From positions 3,038,001-3,102,000 of the forward strand of contig CAXXKC010000003.1 in the NCBI GenBank assembly GCA_963674835.2: a stretch of 64,000 nt of DNA. Direction: 5' to 3'. A program made the position numbers and the translations under genes. The stretch is from G963674835 sp963674835. GTDB lineage: Bacteria; Planctomycetota; Planctomycetia; Pirellulales; Thermoguttaceae. The notes under the pieces are model-generated. The model did no database searches, was not told where the DNA came from, and worked only from the letters and a program-made list of their open reading frames with translations. Below are positions 27,014-35,613 of this stretch, one piece after another (within the stretch, counting starts at the first letter, position 1; every line of letters starts with the position of its first letter).

Positions 27014-28152
27014 TCGATCTGGTCCACCGGCGCCTTGCGCTCAGGCTGCGACGGCTTCGGCGCTGGCTTCGGTGCCGGCTTCGCTGGCTGCGCCGATGGT
27101 GGCTGCGGCTTCGGCGGTGGGCCGCATCGAATGTCACCCCCGAGCGCAATCGTGTACTCGTCCGGCGACGTCGACAGCTCCCACCCAGCCGCCAATCCCC
27201 GATCCGCTGTGATCTTCCGCGCTTCCAGATACACCTCAAAACTGTCGGGCCAAACCATGAACCGCAGGTAGTACTTGTCCGGCGGAACCTGCCACACACC
27301 CCGCTGGAACCACGACGCCCGCCGGCTCAGCTCCTGGGGCGTCTCGCCCGCGTTCGTACGCCGCTTGAACACCAACACCGGAGTCGGCCCGCGAACCTCC
27401 AACCGCACGTCAATGTTTCGGTCCCCGATCCGCGCCGCCTCATTGAAGTTCCTCACCAAGGCCTTGCCGTCGATGCCGGCCTGCGGGTCGCGACCCAGCC
27501 CCTTGTTCTTCACAATGAACTTCGCCAGCTTCTGCGCCTTGCTCCGGTAACCGTCAATGTCCACCGGTATCACCCGGTTGTCCCGGCAAAAAACCGTCAA
27601 CGCCTTGGCCCCCTCCGGCGCAGCACGCGGATTGGGCAGGTAAATCACCTTCGGCGGCACCGGCGGCTGCGCGGGAATGTCCGCCAAACGTGCCCTCAGC
27701 TTCGCAATCTCCGCGGCACCCTGAGTGATCTTCGCAATCAACTCTTCCTCTTTCTGCTTCTGTTCCTCCAACAGCTTCTGGGCCGCGGCCAATAACTTCT
27801 TCGCCTCCTCGGCAAGATCCTTGCTCCGCTTCTTCAGCCTCTCGACGTCGTCCTCGGCACTCTTCACCTTCTTCTGCTGCGACTGAAGCAACTTCTTCGC
27901 CGCGTCCACCGCCCCCACGGTTGCCAACTCTTGCTGCAGTTGATCCCGCTTGGCCATCAGCGCCGCCAAGTCCTCCTTGGCCGCGTCGAAATCCTTCGCA
28001 TCGACCCGCCCGCTCTTGTCGATGCGCTTCACCGCATCGGCCACCCCCAACTGCGTCACGGTCAGCACGATCAATAGCATGCCCACCGCGTTGGTCATCG
28101 TGTCCAACAACGAGTCCAGACTGCCGCCACTCTGTTTCTTCGCTCGACGCAT
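27010..28152 (-). CDS. ExbD/MotB-like coiled-coil protein carrying the conserved TM aspartate
   Basis: The 380-residue protein has a single N-terminal membrane helix preceded by a short basic cytoplasmic tail. Asp17 in LLDTMTNAVGMLLIVLTV sits where ExbD/TolR/MotB proteins keep their proton-carrying Asp. A long periplasmic coiled coil follows (about 50-160, many K, E, Q and L), then a compact domain and a Pro/Lys/Ala-rich tail. It is the third gene of an operon with a MotA/TolQ/ExbB homologue and a second ExbD-like protein whose Asp is missing. The stop codon falls within the repeat at 26921-27013. The load driven by the motor is unknown. Confidence 0.75.
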   Translation of the reverse strand: MRRAKKQSGGSLDSLLDTMTNAVGMLLIVLTVTQLGVADAVKRIDKSGRVDAKDFDAAKEDLAALMAKRDQLQQELATVGAVDAAKKLLQSQQKKVKSAEDDVERLKKRSKDLAEEAKKLLAAAQKLLEEQKQKEEELIAKITQGAAEIAKLRARLADIPAQPPVPPKVIYLPNPRAAPEGAKALTVFCRDNRVIPVDIDGYRSKAQKLAKFIVKNKGLGRDPQAGIDGKALVRNFNEAARIGDRNIDVRLEVRGPTPVLVFKRRTNAGETPQELSRRASWFQRGVWQVPPDKYYLRFMVWPDSFEVYLEARKITADRGLAAGWELSTSPDEYTIALGGDIRCGPPPKPQPPSAQPAKPAPKPAPKPSQPERKAPVDQID

Positions 28153-28189
28153 CGCTTTTCCCCGCCCCGGTACGGGCCGTCCTTTCCTT

Positions 28190-28972
28190 CTACTTCTGGA
28201 ACACGCTCAGGTCGATCTTCCCGTGCCCGATCACCGGCAGTTTGCCGTTCCTCGCAAAGTTCGACTGCGCCAGCCTCCGCGCCGCCTCGTAACTGCTCAA
28301 CCCGTCGTCCCGAATCAAAAAGATCACGCTCGCGCTCGGCCTGTCTGCAACCCGCTTCAACAGCGAAAGATACTTCTCATTGCTGCCGAGTTGTGCCCGG
28401 AGCACGCGGGTCGGCTCCTTCCCCTCGTAGATGACAATGCCCGACGCGTCGCACTCCACAAACGTCGGCAGCAACCCGACTCCACTGCCGCTCGGCTGAA
28501 TGACGACTTCCGCCTCCTGCGGTTTGCCGCGCTTCTCGGCCTCCACCAGAAGTTGCTCACGCTGCTTCTTCTGCTCCTCCAACTCCTTCTGCATGTCCGC
28601 CATCCGCTTCTCGTGAGCCGCCGTGTCGACCTTCGGTACCGACGTGCTCGCCGTGGGCGTCTTCAACAGCGCGTCTTTCTCCTTCAACAGCGCCTCCAGC
28701 TTCGCGCGCAGCGCCGCCAACTCCTCCTGGTTGATCCCCGCCTCCTTCTGCTTCCGCGCAATCTCCTCCTCGATCTTCCGGATCTCTTCCTTGATATCGT
28801 TGACCTGACTCTTCAACTTGTCGAACTCGAACATGCTCGCGATCGACTCGGTGTCCATCTGGCTCAAGGCCAGCGCAGTAATCATGAGCGTGAGCACGCC
28901 CATCACGCAGGCCAAAATGCTCAGAAACGGAAACAGCGATACCGTAACCTTGGTCTTGTTACGCTTGGCCAT
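28190..28972 (-). CDS. ExbD-like coiled-coil protein lacking the TM aspartate
   Basis: The 260-residue protein has one membrane helix near the N-terminus (about 12-36) after a basic tail, a long coiled coil (about 45-160), and a small alpha/beta periplasmic domain ending in GKIDLSVFQK. The fold order is that of ExbD/TolR. At the position of the essential aspartate in ExbD (PFID), this protein reads PFLS, with Ser18. The final domain contains RVADRPSASVIFLIRDDG, resembling the ExbD C-terminal strand-helix. It overlaps the MotA-like gene by 14 nt and precedes the Asp-bearing partner by 37 nt, so the three are probably one transcript. A heteromeric stator with one active and one inactive partner is inferred. 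Confidence 0.75.
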   Translation of the reverse strand: MAKRNKTKVTVSLFPFLSILACVMGVLTLMITALALSQMDTESIASMFEFDKLKSQVNDIKEEIRKIEEEIARKQKEAGINQEELAALRAKLEALLKEKDALLKTPTASTSVPKVDTAAHEKRMADMQKELEEQKKQREQLLVEAEKRGKPQEAEVVIQPSGSGVGLLPTFVECDASGIVIYEGKEPTRVLRAQLGSNEKYLSLLKRVADRPSASVIFLIRDDGLSSYEAARRLAQSNFARNGKLPVIGHGKIDLSVFQK

Positions 28973-30560
28973 CGCTCGACACCTCGGTCGGAACCTCCGC
29001 CGACTCCTCGTTCGCCACTTCCGCGACCTCGTCGCTCGTGGCGCCGGCCAACTTCGGACTCGGAGCCTGCGACACTACGACCGGCGGCACTTCTACAGGC
29101 AACTCCACACGACGACCGAAAAACCAACCCCGTCGCCGCGGCGCCTGCACGACTACCTGCTTCTCGCCCAGCTTCGCCAGAACGTCGTTCATCGCGTTCA
29201 GGCTCAGCTCCAGCGTCGTGCAATACGTCTGGAACGACTCCGCCGACTGACGCATCGTGCCGGCCGCTTGCTGGTGCGCCTTCACGATCTCGTCGGCCGT
29301 CCGCGAAATCGTGTCCGCAAACGATATCGCCATCGCGTCCACCGTCTGCACCTGCTCAGCTCGCTCCTGGTATTGCTTGCCGATCTCTTCGTTGATCGTC
29401 CCCCAGCCCTGGACGACCTCCTCCGTCAGTTTCGAGCCGATCGCCTCCAGCTTCTCGTTCCACGTGCGCAGCTCCGCGTGGTGCGGCGCCATGGCCGCGT
29501 TTATTGCTTTCTTGAGCGTTCCCGGCGTCGCCCAGCCGTTGCTGTCCTTGGGAGTTCCTTCGTTGCCGTCGTTCAGCCGCTTCAGCAGATTCTCGTTGCA
29601 GTACTCGTCCGTCGAATTGAGTATATCCTCCTCCGACTTCAACAATGAACTCGAAGGAAACATCACCACGATACTCATCAAGAGTGCCAGCAGTGTCGTA
29701 TCGAACGCCGTCGCCAGACCGGCCGTCACGTCGTTCAACGACTGCTTCAATACCGCGATGTCCGACGCCTTGTCCAACGACCCCGAAAAGCCGGCCACCG
29801 CCGCGCTGATGCCGACCACCGTCCCGATGAACCCCAGAATCGGAATCGCCCAAATAAACACATTCACCAGCGTGTAACTCGACTGCACCGCGTTCGAATC
29901 GATCTCCGATTGCGACGCCAATAGCGATGCTACCTCCGGGTTGCTCTTGCGCACGCGGAAATGCTCCAGCCCTCGCAATACCCGGTTGATCAGAAAACTC
30001 TCGTTCGGACCCAACGGCAGTTCCTGGATGTAATCCACGAACTTGCCCACCGAGTCCTCGTCGATGTCTTCCGAAATGTCGTTGGGTAACAGGTCCAGCA
30101 AAATCGCCTCCCGCTGCCGGCGAATCTTCCGCCACTTCAACAACAGGATTGCGATCGACCACGAAAGGAAGAATGTCTCGACCGGCGGCACCCACCCACG
30201 CTCGAAGAACAGCTTCGCAACGTAGAAGTCGCGAAGCAACCAAAGCGGGAACAAGATCACTGCCGTGATCGCCACCGCCATCAGACCGCTCTCGATGAGC
30301 CCCACGTCCGTCCGGTCGGACCAACCGCCCGAACCATACTCTTCCGAATGCGCGCGTTCTTCTCGCTCTTCCGATGCTCCACGGCTCGGTGCGTCCGCTC
30401 GCGAACTCTTCCGCACCGCCGACTGCTGGACGGCATCCTCCGGCGGCATTGGTACCACGATCGAGTGCCGGCAGTACGGACAAGTCGCCTTTCGCCCGGC
30501 AGCCTCGTTCTGAACCTTCAGCCGCTTCTCACAATGGGGACAAGCAAATGCAAAGTACAT
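28959..30560 (-). CDS. MotA/TolQ/ExbB proton-channel protein with N-terminal zinc ribbon
   Basis: The 533-residue protein starts with a zinc-ribbon-like knuckle pair, C7-PH-C10 and C27-PY-C30. A Ser/Arg/Glu-rich linker follows, then membrane helices (about 98-115 and 130-150) and a MotA/TolQ/ExbB core whose two further helices lie around 225-255 (VFIWAIPILGFIGTVVGISA) and 290-310 (AFDTTLLALLMSIVVMF). The G-F-I-G-T-V-x-G-I segment is the family signature. The C-terminus is a helical region with a long predicted coiled coil. ATG at 30560 has AGGG just upstream; an in-frame ATG at 30593 would place residues before the zinc ribbon. The gene overlaps the next one by 14 nt. Confidence 0.85.
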   Translation of the reverse strand: MYFAFACPHCEKRLKVQNEAAGRKATCPYCRHSIVVPMPPEDAVQQSAVRKSSRADAPSRGASEEREERAHSEEYGSGGWSDRTDVGLIESGLMAVAITAVILFPLWLLRDFYVAKLFFERGWVPPVETFFLSWSIAILLLKWRKIRRQREAILLDLLPNDISEDIDEDSVGKFVDYIQELPLGPNESFLINRVLRGLEHFRVRKSNPEVASLLASQSEIDSNAVQSSYTLVNVFIWAIPILGFIGTVVGISAAVAGFSGSLDKASDIAVLKQSLNDVTAGLATAFDTTLLALLMSIVVMFPSSSLLKSEEDILNSTDEYCNENLLKRLNDGNEGTPKDSNGWATPGTLKKAINAAMAPHHAELRTWNEKLEAIGSKLTEEVVQGWGTINEEIGKQYQERAEQVQTVDAMAISFADTISRTADEIVKAHQQAAGTMRQSAESFQTYCTTLELSLNAMNDVLAKLGEKQVVVQAPRRRGWFFGRRVELPVEVPPVVVSQAPSPKLAGATSDEVAEVANEESAEVPTEVSSDGQA

Positions 30561-31077
30561 ATTCCCTAACCCTGGCCTTAAATGGATGTGCACACATCAT
30601 GTCCAGGATAGCCAGAATTTCGCCACACGGCGACCCACCATAATAGGGGAAACTCCTGAGCGGCCTCCACACCGGACCGCCTCATCTGCGACCGGCAACT
30701 CACGCCATCCGACCGCACACTCCGATTCCCTACGAATGCGGCCCCACCAACCACTCAAACGCCGGAACATCGCGAGCAACGCCTGCCCGAGAAACAGCGA
30801 TAACCACGCTGACGTAATCACGCCCTGGCAGTCTGTCGTCGGCCAATGCCGATAACGTGCCTTTCTTCCACGAGATCTCATCGCTCGCTCCATCTCTACC
30901 GGCACCGCCGCGCGAACAACGCCGCCCAGAATAGGCTCCGCCGTCTGCCGCATGTCTTGACCGTCACAATGCTTATAAGTGACAATCGCTCCTGTCATCG
31001 AGTCCCCTATTGAGGCCTGCACCACCAATGCGCGTCGAGCGGCAACCGGGGCCCCGGCAGAGACCAGATGCCCGAGC
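30561..31077. other. Gene-free divergent region
   Basis: Between the MotA-like operon (minus) and the small membrane protein gene (plus) no frame has third-position bias typical of this genome, and no RNA gene or repeat copy was recognised. It presumably carries both promoters. Confidence 0.55.
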
Positions 31078-31461
31078 ATGCTCAAAATCGCTCTGAACAT
31101 CGCCTGGATCGCCATCGTGCTGGCAGGCATGGCAACCGCCGTGGTCCAATTCCGTCAGCACACCGCCTGGGCAATCGCCGCAATCCTGATCGGCTCCGCC
31201 ATGCTGGTCATCTACGCGGCGGCCTTCGCCGTCAAGATTCCCCGCCTCGCAAACTTCGCCAACCGCGCCTCCGACTATGCCGTCGCTCTTCTCATTATCG
31301 GAGCGATTCTCGTCTTGGCCGCCTCACTCATCCTCGGGTTCCGCCGCTTCGGGCTCGTCGTCGATCTGGTTCTCGTTCTCTTCCTGTGCGTGTTTCTTGG
31401 CATCCTTCGCGACTATCTAAAGCACCTCCGAAAGAAGGCAGTGCGACGAAAATCCACCTAA
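31078..31461 (+). CDS. Small integral membrane protein of unknown function
   Basis: The 127-residue protein is almost entirely membrane-embedded, with about four hydrophobic segments (residues 3-20, 28-48, 60-80 and 86-106), and ends in a very basic tail (KHLRKKAVRRKST). Codon use has the strong C/G third-position bias of its neighbours, which supports a real gene. ATG at 31078 is chosen because coding-like composition begins there; the ribosome-binding site is weak. It lies 42 nt before cardiolipin synthase in the same direction, so a membrane-lipid role is possible but unsupported by motifs. Confidence 0.6.
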   Translation: MLKIALNIAWIAIVLAGMATAVVQFRQHTAWAIAAILIGSAMLVIYAAAFAVKIPRLANFANRASDYAVALLIIGAILVLAASLILGFRRFGLVVDLVLVLFLCVFLGILRDYLKHLRKKAVRRKST

Positions 31462-31503
31462 CGACCCATTCAACGGAAATCCCCACCGTCCCAAGGACTT
31501 GCC

Positions 31504-32961
31504 ATGCTCTTCCAGCTCTCCACGACCCTCACCATCCTCCATGCGGCCATCGTTGCCGTAATCTCCGTCCGGGTAATCATGCGTCGCCCGGCCAACGGGG
31601 TTGCGCTCGCATGGCTGTTCCTCGTGGCGGTCCTCCCGTTCTTCGGCGCCCTGGTCTACCTGCTGGTGGGTGAGCGCAGAGTCGGCCTCAAGCGCGCTCG
31701 TCGCATCGCCGAGCTCCGCAGCGATTACGCAAACCTGGCGCACTACGTCATCAACGAAAAGCTCACCAACGTCGATTGGAGCCGCCACGCCCCCGAAGCA
31801 CGCGGCATCGATCGCCTCGGCACGCGAATGATCGGCGTACCCACCGTCGCCGGAAGCGAAGGCCTCCTCTATTCCTCGTCCGCCGAAATCCTCCAGGCAA
31901 TCGCCCGCGATATCGACGCCGCCCAAAAGAGCGTCCTCATGGAGTTCTACATCTGGAACGAGGGAGGCGATGCCGACAAGGTGCTCGATGCGCTCGTCCG
32001 CGCCGCCGCCCGTGGCGTCTCCTGCCGTGTCCTCGTCGACGCCCTCGGTGCCCGCCCCTGGTGGAAAGGCTCCCAACCCCAGCGACTCCGCGCCGCCGGG
32101 GTCCAACTCCAACCCGCACTCCCCGTCGGCCTACTCCAGACCCTGGTCGGTCGAAACGATCTCCGCCTCCATCGAAAGATCGTCGTCGTCGACGGCCAGG
32201 CCGCATGGACCGGCAGCATGAATCTCGTCGATCCCGCCTATTTCAAACAAGACGCCAACGTCGGCCAGTGGGTCGACGCCATGGTCCGCGTCGAAGGCAC
32301 CGTCGTCCTTCCCCTCGTCATGACCGTCATTGGCGACTGGATGCTCGAAACGGCCGAACCGGTCGAAACAATCCTCGAAACCGCCGGAGTCGGTCTCGTC
32401 GAGCCCATCGGAGCCGCCGACGTCCAGGTCGTCCCGTCCGGCCCTGGTCAGACCGACGACGGACTCCTGCAGATGCTGCTGGCCGTGATCAACTCGGCCC
32501 GCGAAGAACTCGTGCTCACCACCCCCTACTTCGTCCCCGACGATTCCATGCTCCGCGCGCTGCGGGGTGCCGCCGGACGCGGCGTCCGCGTCGATATGAT
32601 CCTCCCCGAGCGTGTCGACTCCCTCCTCACCCGTTATGCCAGCCGGTCCTACTACGACGAACTGATGGACATGGGCGTTCGAATCCAGCTCTACCAGAAA
32701 GGCCTGCTCCACACCAAGTCGGTGACCGCCGATCGCCGAATCTCCATGTTCGGCACCGTCAACCTTGACATGCGAAGCCTCTGGCTCAATTATGAAGTCG
32801 CCCTGTTCGTTTACGGGGCCGATTTCGGCGAAAAACTCCACGAACTTCAACAGTCCTACATGAACGATTGCACCTGCCTCGATCCCGACCACTGGGCCCA
32901 ACGACCGCGCACGCAACGCTTCCTCGAAAACACCCTCCGCCTCGTTGGTCCGGTCCTGTAA
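31504..32961 (+). CDS. cls: Cardiolipin synthase
   Basis: The 485-residue protein has two N-terminal membrane helices and two phospholipase-D HKD motifs: H223-x-K225-x4-D230 in LHRKIVVVDGQAAWTGSMN, and H403-x-K405-x4-D410 in LHTKSVTADRRISMFGTVN. This is the layout of bacterial Cls enzymes, which make cardiolipin from two phosphatidylglycerol molecules at the inner membrane. The length is close to that of the family. AAGGA lies about 8 nt before the ATG. The upstream small membrane protein may be co-transcribed. Confidence 0.93.
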   Translation: MLFQLSTTLTILHAAIVAVISVRVIMRRPANGVALAWLFLVAVLPFFGALVYLLVGERRVGLKRARRIAELRSDYANLAHYVINEKLTNVDWSRHAPEARGIDRLGTRMIGVPTVAGSEGLLYSSSAEILQAIARDIDAAQKSVLMEFYIWNEGGDADKVLDALVRAAARGVSCRVLVDALGARPWWKGSQPQRLRAAGVQLQPALPVGLLQTLVGRNDLRLHRKIVVVDGQAAWTGSMNLVDPAYFKQDANVGQWVDAMVRVEGTVVLPLVMTVIGDWMLETAEPVETILETAGVGLVEPIGAADVQVVPSGPGQTDDGLLQMLLAVINSAREELVLTTPYFVPDDSMLRALRGAAGRGVRVDMILPERVDSLLTRYASRSYYDELMDMGVRIQLYQKGLLHTKSVTADRRISMFGTVNLDMRSLWLNYEVALFVYGADFGEKLHELQQSYMNDCTCLDPDHWAQRPRTQRFLENTLRLVGPVL

Positions 32962-32999
32962 CCCATCCCTCCGTGCCCGCCTTCCTCGAAAGAACGACG

Positions 33000-35594
33000 A
33001 TGACTCTACGCTCCCCGGCTATCGTCCTCCTCGCGATTCTCTCCGTCGCATCCATCGCTCGCGCCGAATCGCCGCTTTTCCCGTTCGTCATCGACTACGG
33101 TGCCCCGGATAACATCACTAACCTTTCCCAATGGCTCGACCGGCCTGCCGGCAAACACGGTTTCGTCCGCGCCGAGCATGGGCAACTCGTCACCGACGCG
33201 GGACGGATCCGCTTCTGGGCGACCAATCTATGCTTTGATGCCTGCTTCCCCTCCCACGACGAAGCCGAGCAGGTCGCCGCCCGCCTGGCCCGCCTGGGCA
33301 TCAACTGCGTCCGCATGCACCATATGGACAACCACAGCATCTGGGGCAACAGTCCCAACAAGCTCACCATCGATCCCGCGCGCCTCGAGCTGCTCGATTA
33401 CCTGATCTACCAGCTCAAACAGCACGGAATCTACACCAACATCAACCTGCACGTCTCGCGCACCTTCGGCGCCCGCGAAGGCTTCGTCGCCGAAGGTGAC
33501 CTGCCCAAGTACGACAAGGGGCTCGACAACTTCGAGCCTCGCATGATTCAACTCCAGCGCAAATACGCCCGCGACCTCCTCACTCACGTCAACCCCTACA
33601 CCAAGACCCGCTATGCCGATGAACCGGCCATCGCCTTCGTCGAAATCAATAACGAAAACGCCCTCTATATCATGTGGCAGTGGGGAAAGCTCGACAAAAT
33701 GCCCGATCCCTACGCCACCACCTTCCGCAAGCTCTGGAATGCCTGGCTGCGAAAGAAATACGGCAACACCGACACCCTCCGCGCTTCCTGGAAAACCGGC
33801 GAGTATCCCCTCGGCAGCCAAATGTTTCGCCACAGCGACTTCACCGGCTCCGAGCCGGCCGGCTGGTCCCTCGAAGCCGACGACGATGCCCAAGCTCGGT
33901 GGTCGATCCAACCCGACGGCCCCCAGGGTCACCGCTTCCTGCGCCTCGTCGTCCATCACGACGGACGCGTTTCCTGGCATCCCCAGTTCTATCAGGCCGG
34001 CATCCCGCTCGACAAAGACAAACCGTACACGCTCGGCTTCCTCGCCCGGGCCGACCACCCCCACCAGATCATCGCCAACTGCCGCATGGCCCACGACCCC
34101 TGGTCCGACCTGGGACTCTCCGCCGCCGCCGATCTGACGACCGACTGGAAACCCTACCAGTTCACCTTCGTCGCCAACCGCGACGAGTCCAACGCCCGAG
34201 TCGGCTTCACCGATTTCGACCCGGGCACGTACGAATTCGCCGATCTCACCTTGCGGCCCGGCGGCGTTGTCGGTCTGCAACCCGACCAGCGCCTCGAAGA
34301 CGATGGTGTCGCCGTCCTCGTCCGCCGCGGCTCCAACGCCACCATCGCCGCCCGCCAGGATTTCATCGACTTCATCTGCGACACCGAGCAAGACTACTGG
34401 TGGGGCATGGACCGCTTCCTCAAGAAAGACCTCGGCGTCCACTCGCTCGTCTGCGGAACCCAGCTCGCCTATGGCCCCACTTATGCCCAGGCCGGCTTGG
34501 ACTACGTCGACGACCACGCCTACTGGCAACACCCCCACTTCCCCCACCGACCCTGGGATTCCAACGATTGGTTCATCCAAAACATCGCCATGGTCAATCA
34601 TCCCGGCGGAACGTTGGCCGGTCTGGCCAATCGGCGCGTCGATGGCATGGCCTACACCGTCAGCGAATACAACCATCCCGCCCCGAACAGTTACTCCGCC
34701 GAAGGTTTCCCCATGATCGCCGCGTTCGGCGCGTTCCAGGGCTGGAGCGGCGTTTATAGCTTCTGCTATTCGGGCAATTCAGACTTCCAGCCGCAGCGAA
34801 TCACCAACTTCTTCGATATCAAGAGCGAAACGGCCAAGCTCGCCCATATGCCCGCCTGCGCCGCCATGCTCGTCCGCGGCGATGTCGCCAAGGCGAAGCA
34901 GACCGTCGTCGTCAACGTCTCCCGCGAAGACGAACGTCGCGAGCTCGCCCGCCTGGCCGACCCCTGGGCGTTCAGTTGCACTCTCTTCGGACTCGACCGC
35001 CGGCTCTGCCTCCTCCACGCGGTCGGCATGCGTCTCACCGAGCAGCCCGACCCCAAACCGCCCACTGGCCCCGGCGACGTCAAACGGTTCGTTTCCGACA
35101 CCGAGGAAATCTGCTGGGATGTCACCGAGGACGACGCCGGCTACTTCACCGTCAACACGCCCTGCAGCAAGCTCTTCACTGGCTTCGTTCGCGGCCGCAC
35201 CTTTCCCCTCAGCGATGTCGTGCTCAAGATCGGCCCCACGCGACTGGATTGGGCCACGGTTTCCATGACGTGCATCGACGGCCAGGGCTTCGACCAACCC
35301 GGCCGCATCCTCCTCGCCCTCACCGGCTGGACACAGAATCGCGACATGAATCTCCAGTCGCTGGGCGACGACCGCGTCACGCTCGGCCGAAATTGGGGAA
35401 CCGACCCCGTCCTCTGCGAAGGCATCCCCGCCGAAATCCTCCTACCGCGACCCTCACAGAACGTCCACCTCTATCCCCTCGACGAGTCTGGAAACCGTCG
35501 CGAGCCCATCCCCTGCCAGTCCCGCGACGACAAGACCGCCCTACTCGTCGGCCCCGAACACAAAACCATCTGGTACGAAATCGAAATCCACTGA
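33000..35594 (+). CDS. Secreted clan GH-A glycoside hydrolase (GH5/beta-mannanase-like) with inserted carbohydrate-binding domain
   Basis: The 864-residue protein has a signal peptide (cleavage near ARAES). The barrel shows the clan GH-A landmark FVEINNEN with likely acid/base Glu219 after Asn218. A later SEYN with Glu556 is the likely nucleophile. Between them lies a beta-sandwich insert (about 275-420, EPAGWSLEADDDAQARW onward) resembling CBM4/9/11-type carbohydrate-binding domains. The C-terminal 250 residues form beta domains. Such architecture suggests a beta-glycanase on a mannan, cellulose or galactan-like polymer, but the family number and substrate cannot be fixed. ATG at 33000 directly precedes the signal peptide. 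The gene ends 19 nt from the convergent transglutaminase-like gene. Confidence 0.75.
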   Translation: MTLRSPAIVLLAILSVASIARAESPLFPFVIDYGAPDNITNLSQWLDRPAGKHGFVRAEHGQLVTDAGRIRFWATNLCFDACFPSHDEAEQVAARLARLGINCVRMHHMDNHSIWGNSPNKLTIDPARLELLDYLIYQLKQHGIYTNINLHVSRTFGAREGFVAEGDLPKYDKGLDNFEPRMIQLQRKYARDLLTHVNPYTKTRYADEPAIAFVEINNENALYIMWQWGKLDKMPDPYATTFRKLWNAWLRKKYGNTDTLRASWKTGEYPLGSQMFRHSDFTGSEPAGWSLEADDDAQARWSIQPDGPQGHRFLRLVVHHDGRVSWHPQFYQAGIPLDKDKPYTLGFLARADHPHQIIANCRMAHDPWSDLGLSAAADLTTDWKPYQFTFVANRDESNARVGFTDFDPGTYEFADLTLRPGGVVGLQPDQRLEDDGVAVLVRRGSNATIAARQDFIDFICDTEQDYWWGMDRFLKKDLGVHSLVCGTQLAYGPTYAQAGLDYVDDHAYWQHPHFPHRPWDSNDWFIQNIAMVNHPGGTLAGLANRRVDGMAYTVSEYNHPAPNSYSAEGFPMIAAFGAFQGWSGVYSFCYSGNSDFQPQRITNFFDIKSETAKLAHMPACAAMLVRGDVAKAKQTVVVNVSREDERRELARLADPWAFSCTLFGLDRRLCLLHAVGMRLTEQPDPKPPTGPGDVKRFVSDTEEICWDVTEDDAGYFTVNTPCSKLFTGFVRGRTFPLSDVVLKIGPTRLDWATVSMTCIDGQGFDQPGRILLALTGWTQNRDMNLQSLGDDRVTLGRNWGTDPVLCEGIPAEILLPRPSQNVHLYPLDESGNRREPIPCQSRDDKTALLVGPEHKTIWYEIEIH

Positions 35595-35613
35595 CCCCGC
35601 ACCAAACACTCAC

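Noticed and set aside
27010..30560. Zorya-type antiphage system (MotA/MotB-like ZorA and ZorB)
   Set aside because: No ZorC, ZorD or ZorE-like gene is adjacent and neither partner shows an OmpA-type peptidoglycan-binding domain.
30597..31130. Minus-strand open frame of 177 codons in the gap before the small membrane protein gene
   Set aside because: Third-position bias is weak and irregular, many Arg/Trp codons occur, no family or ribosome-binding site was recognised, and it overlaps the plus-strand gene start.
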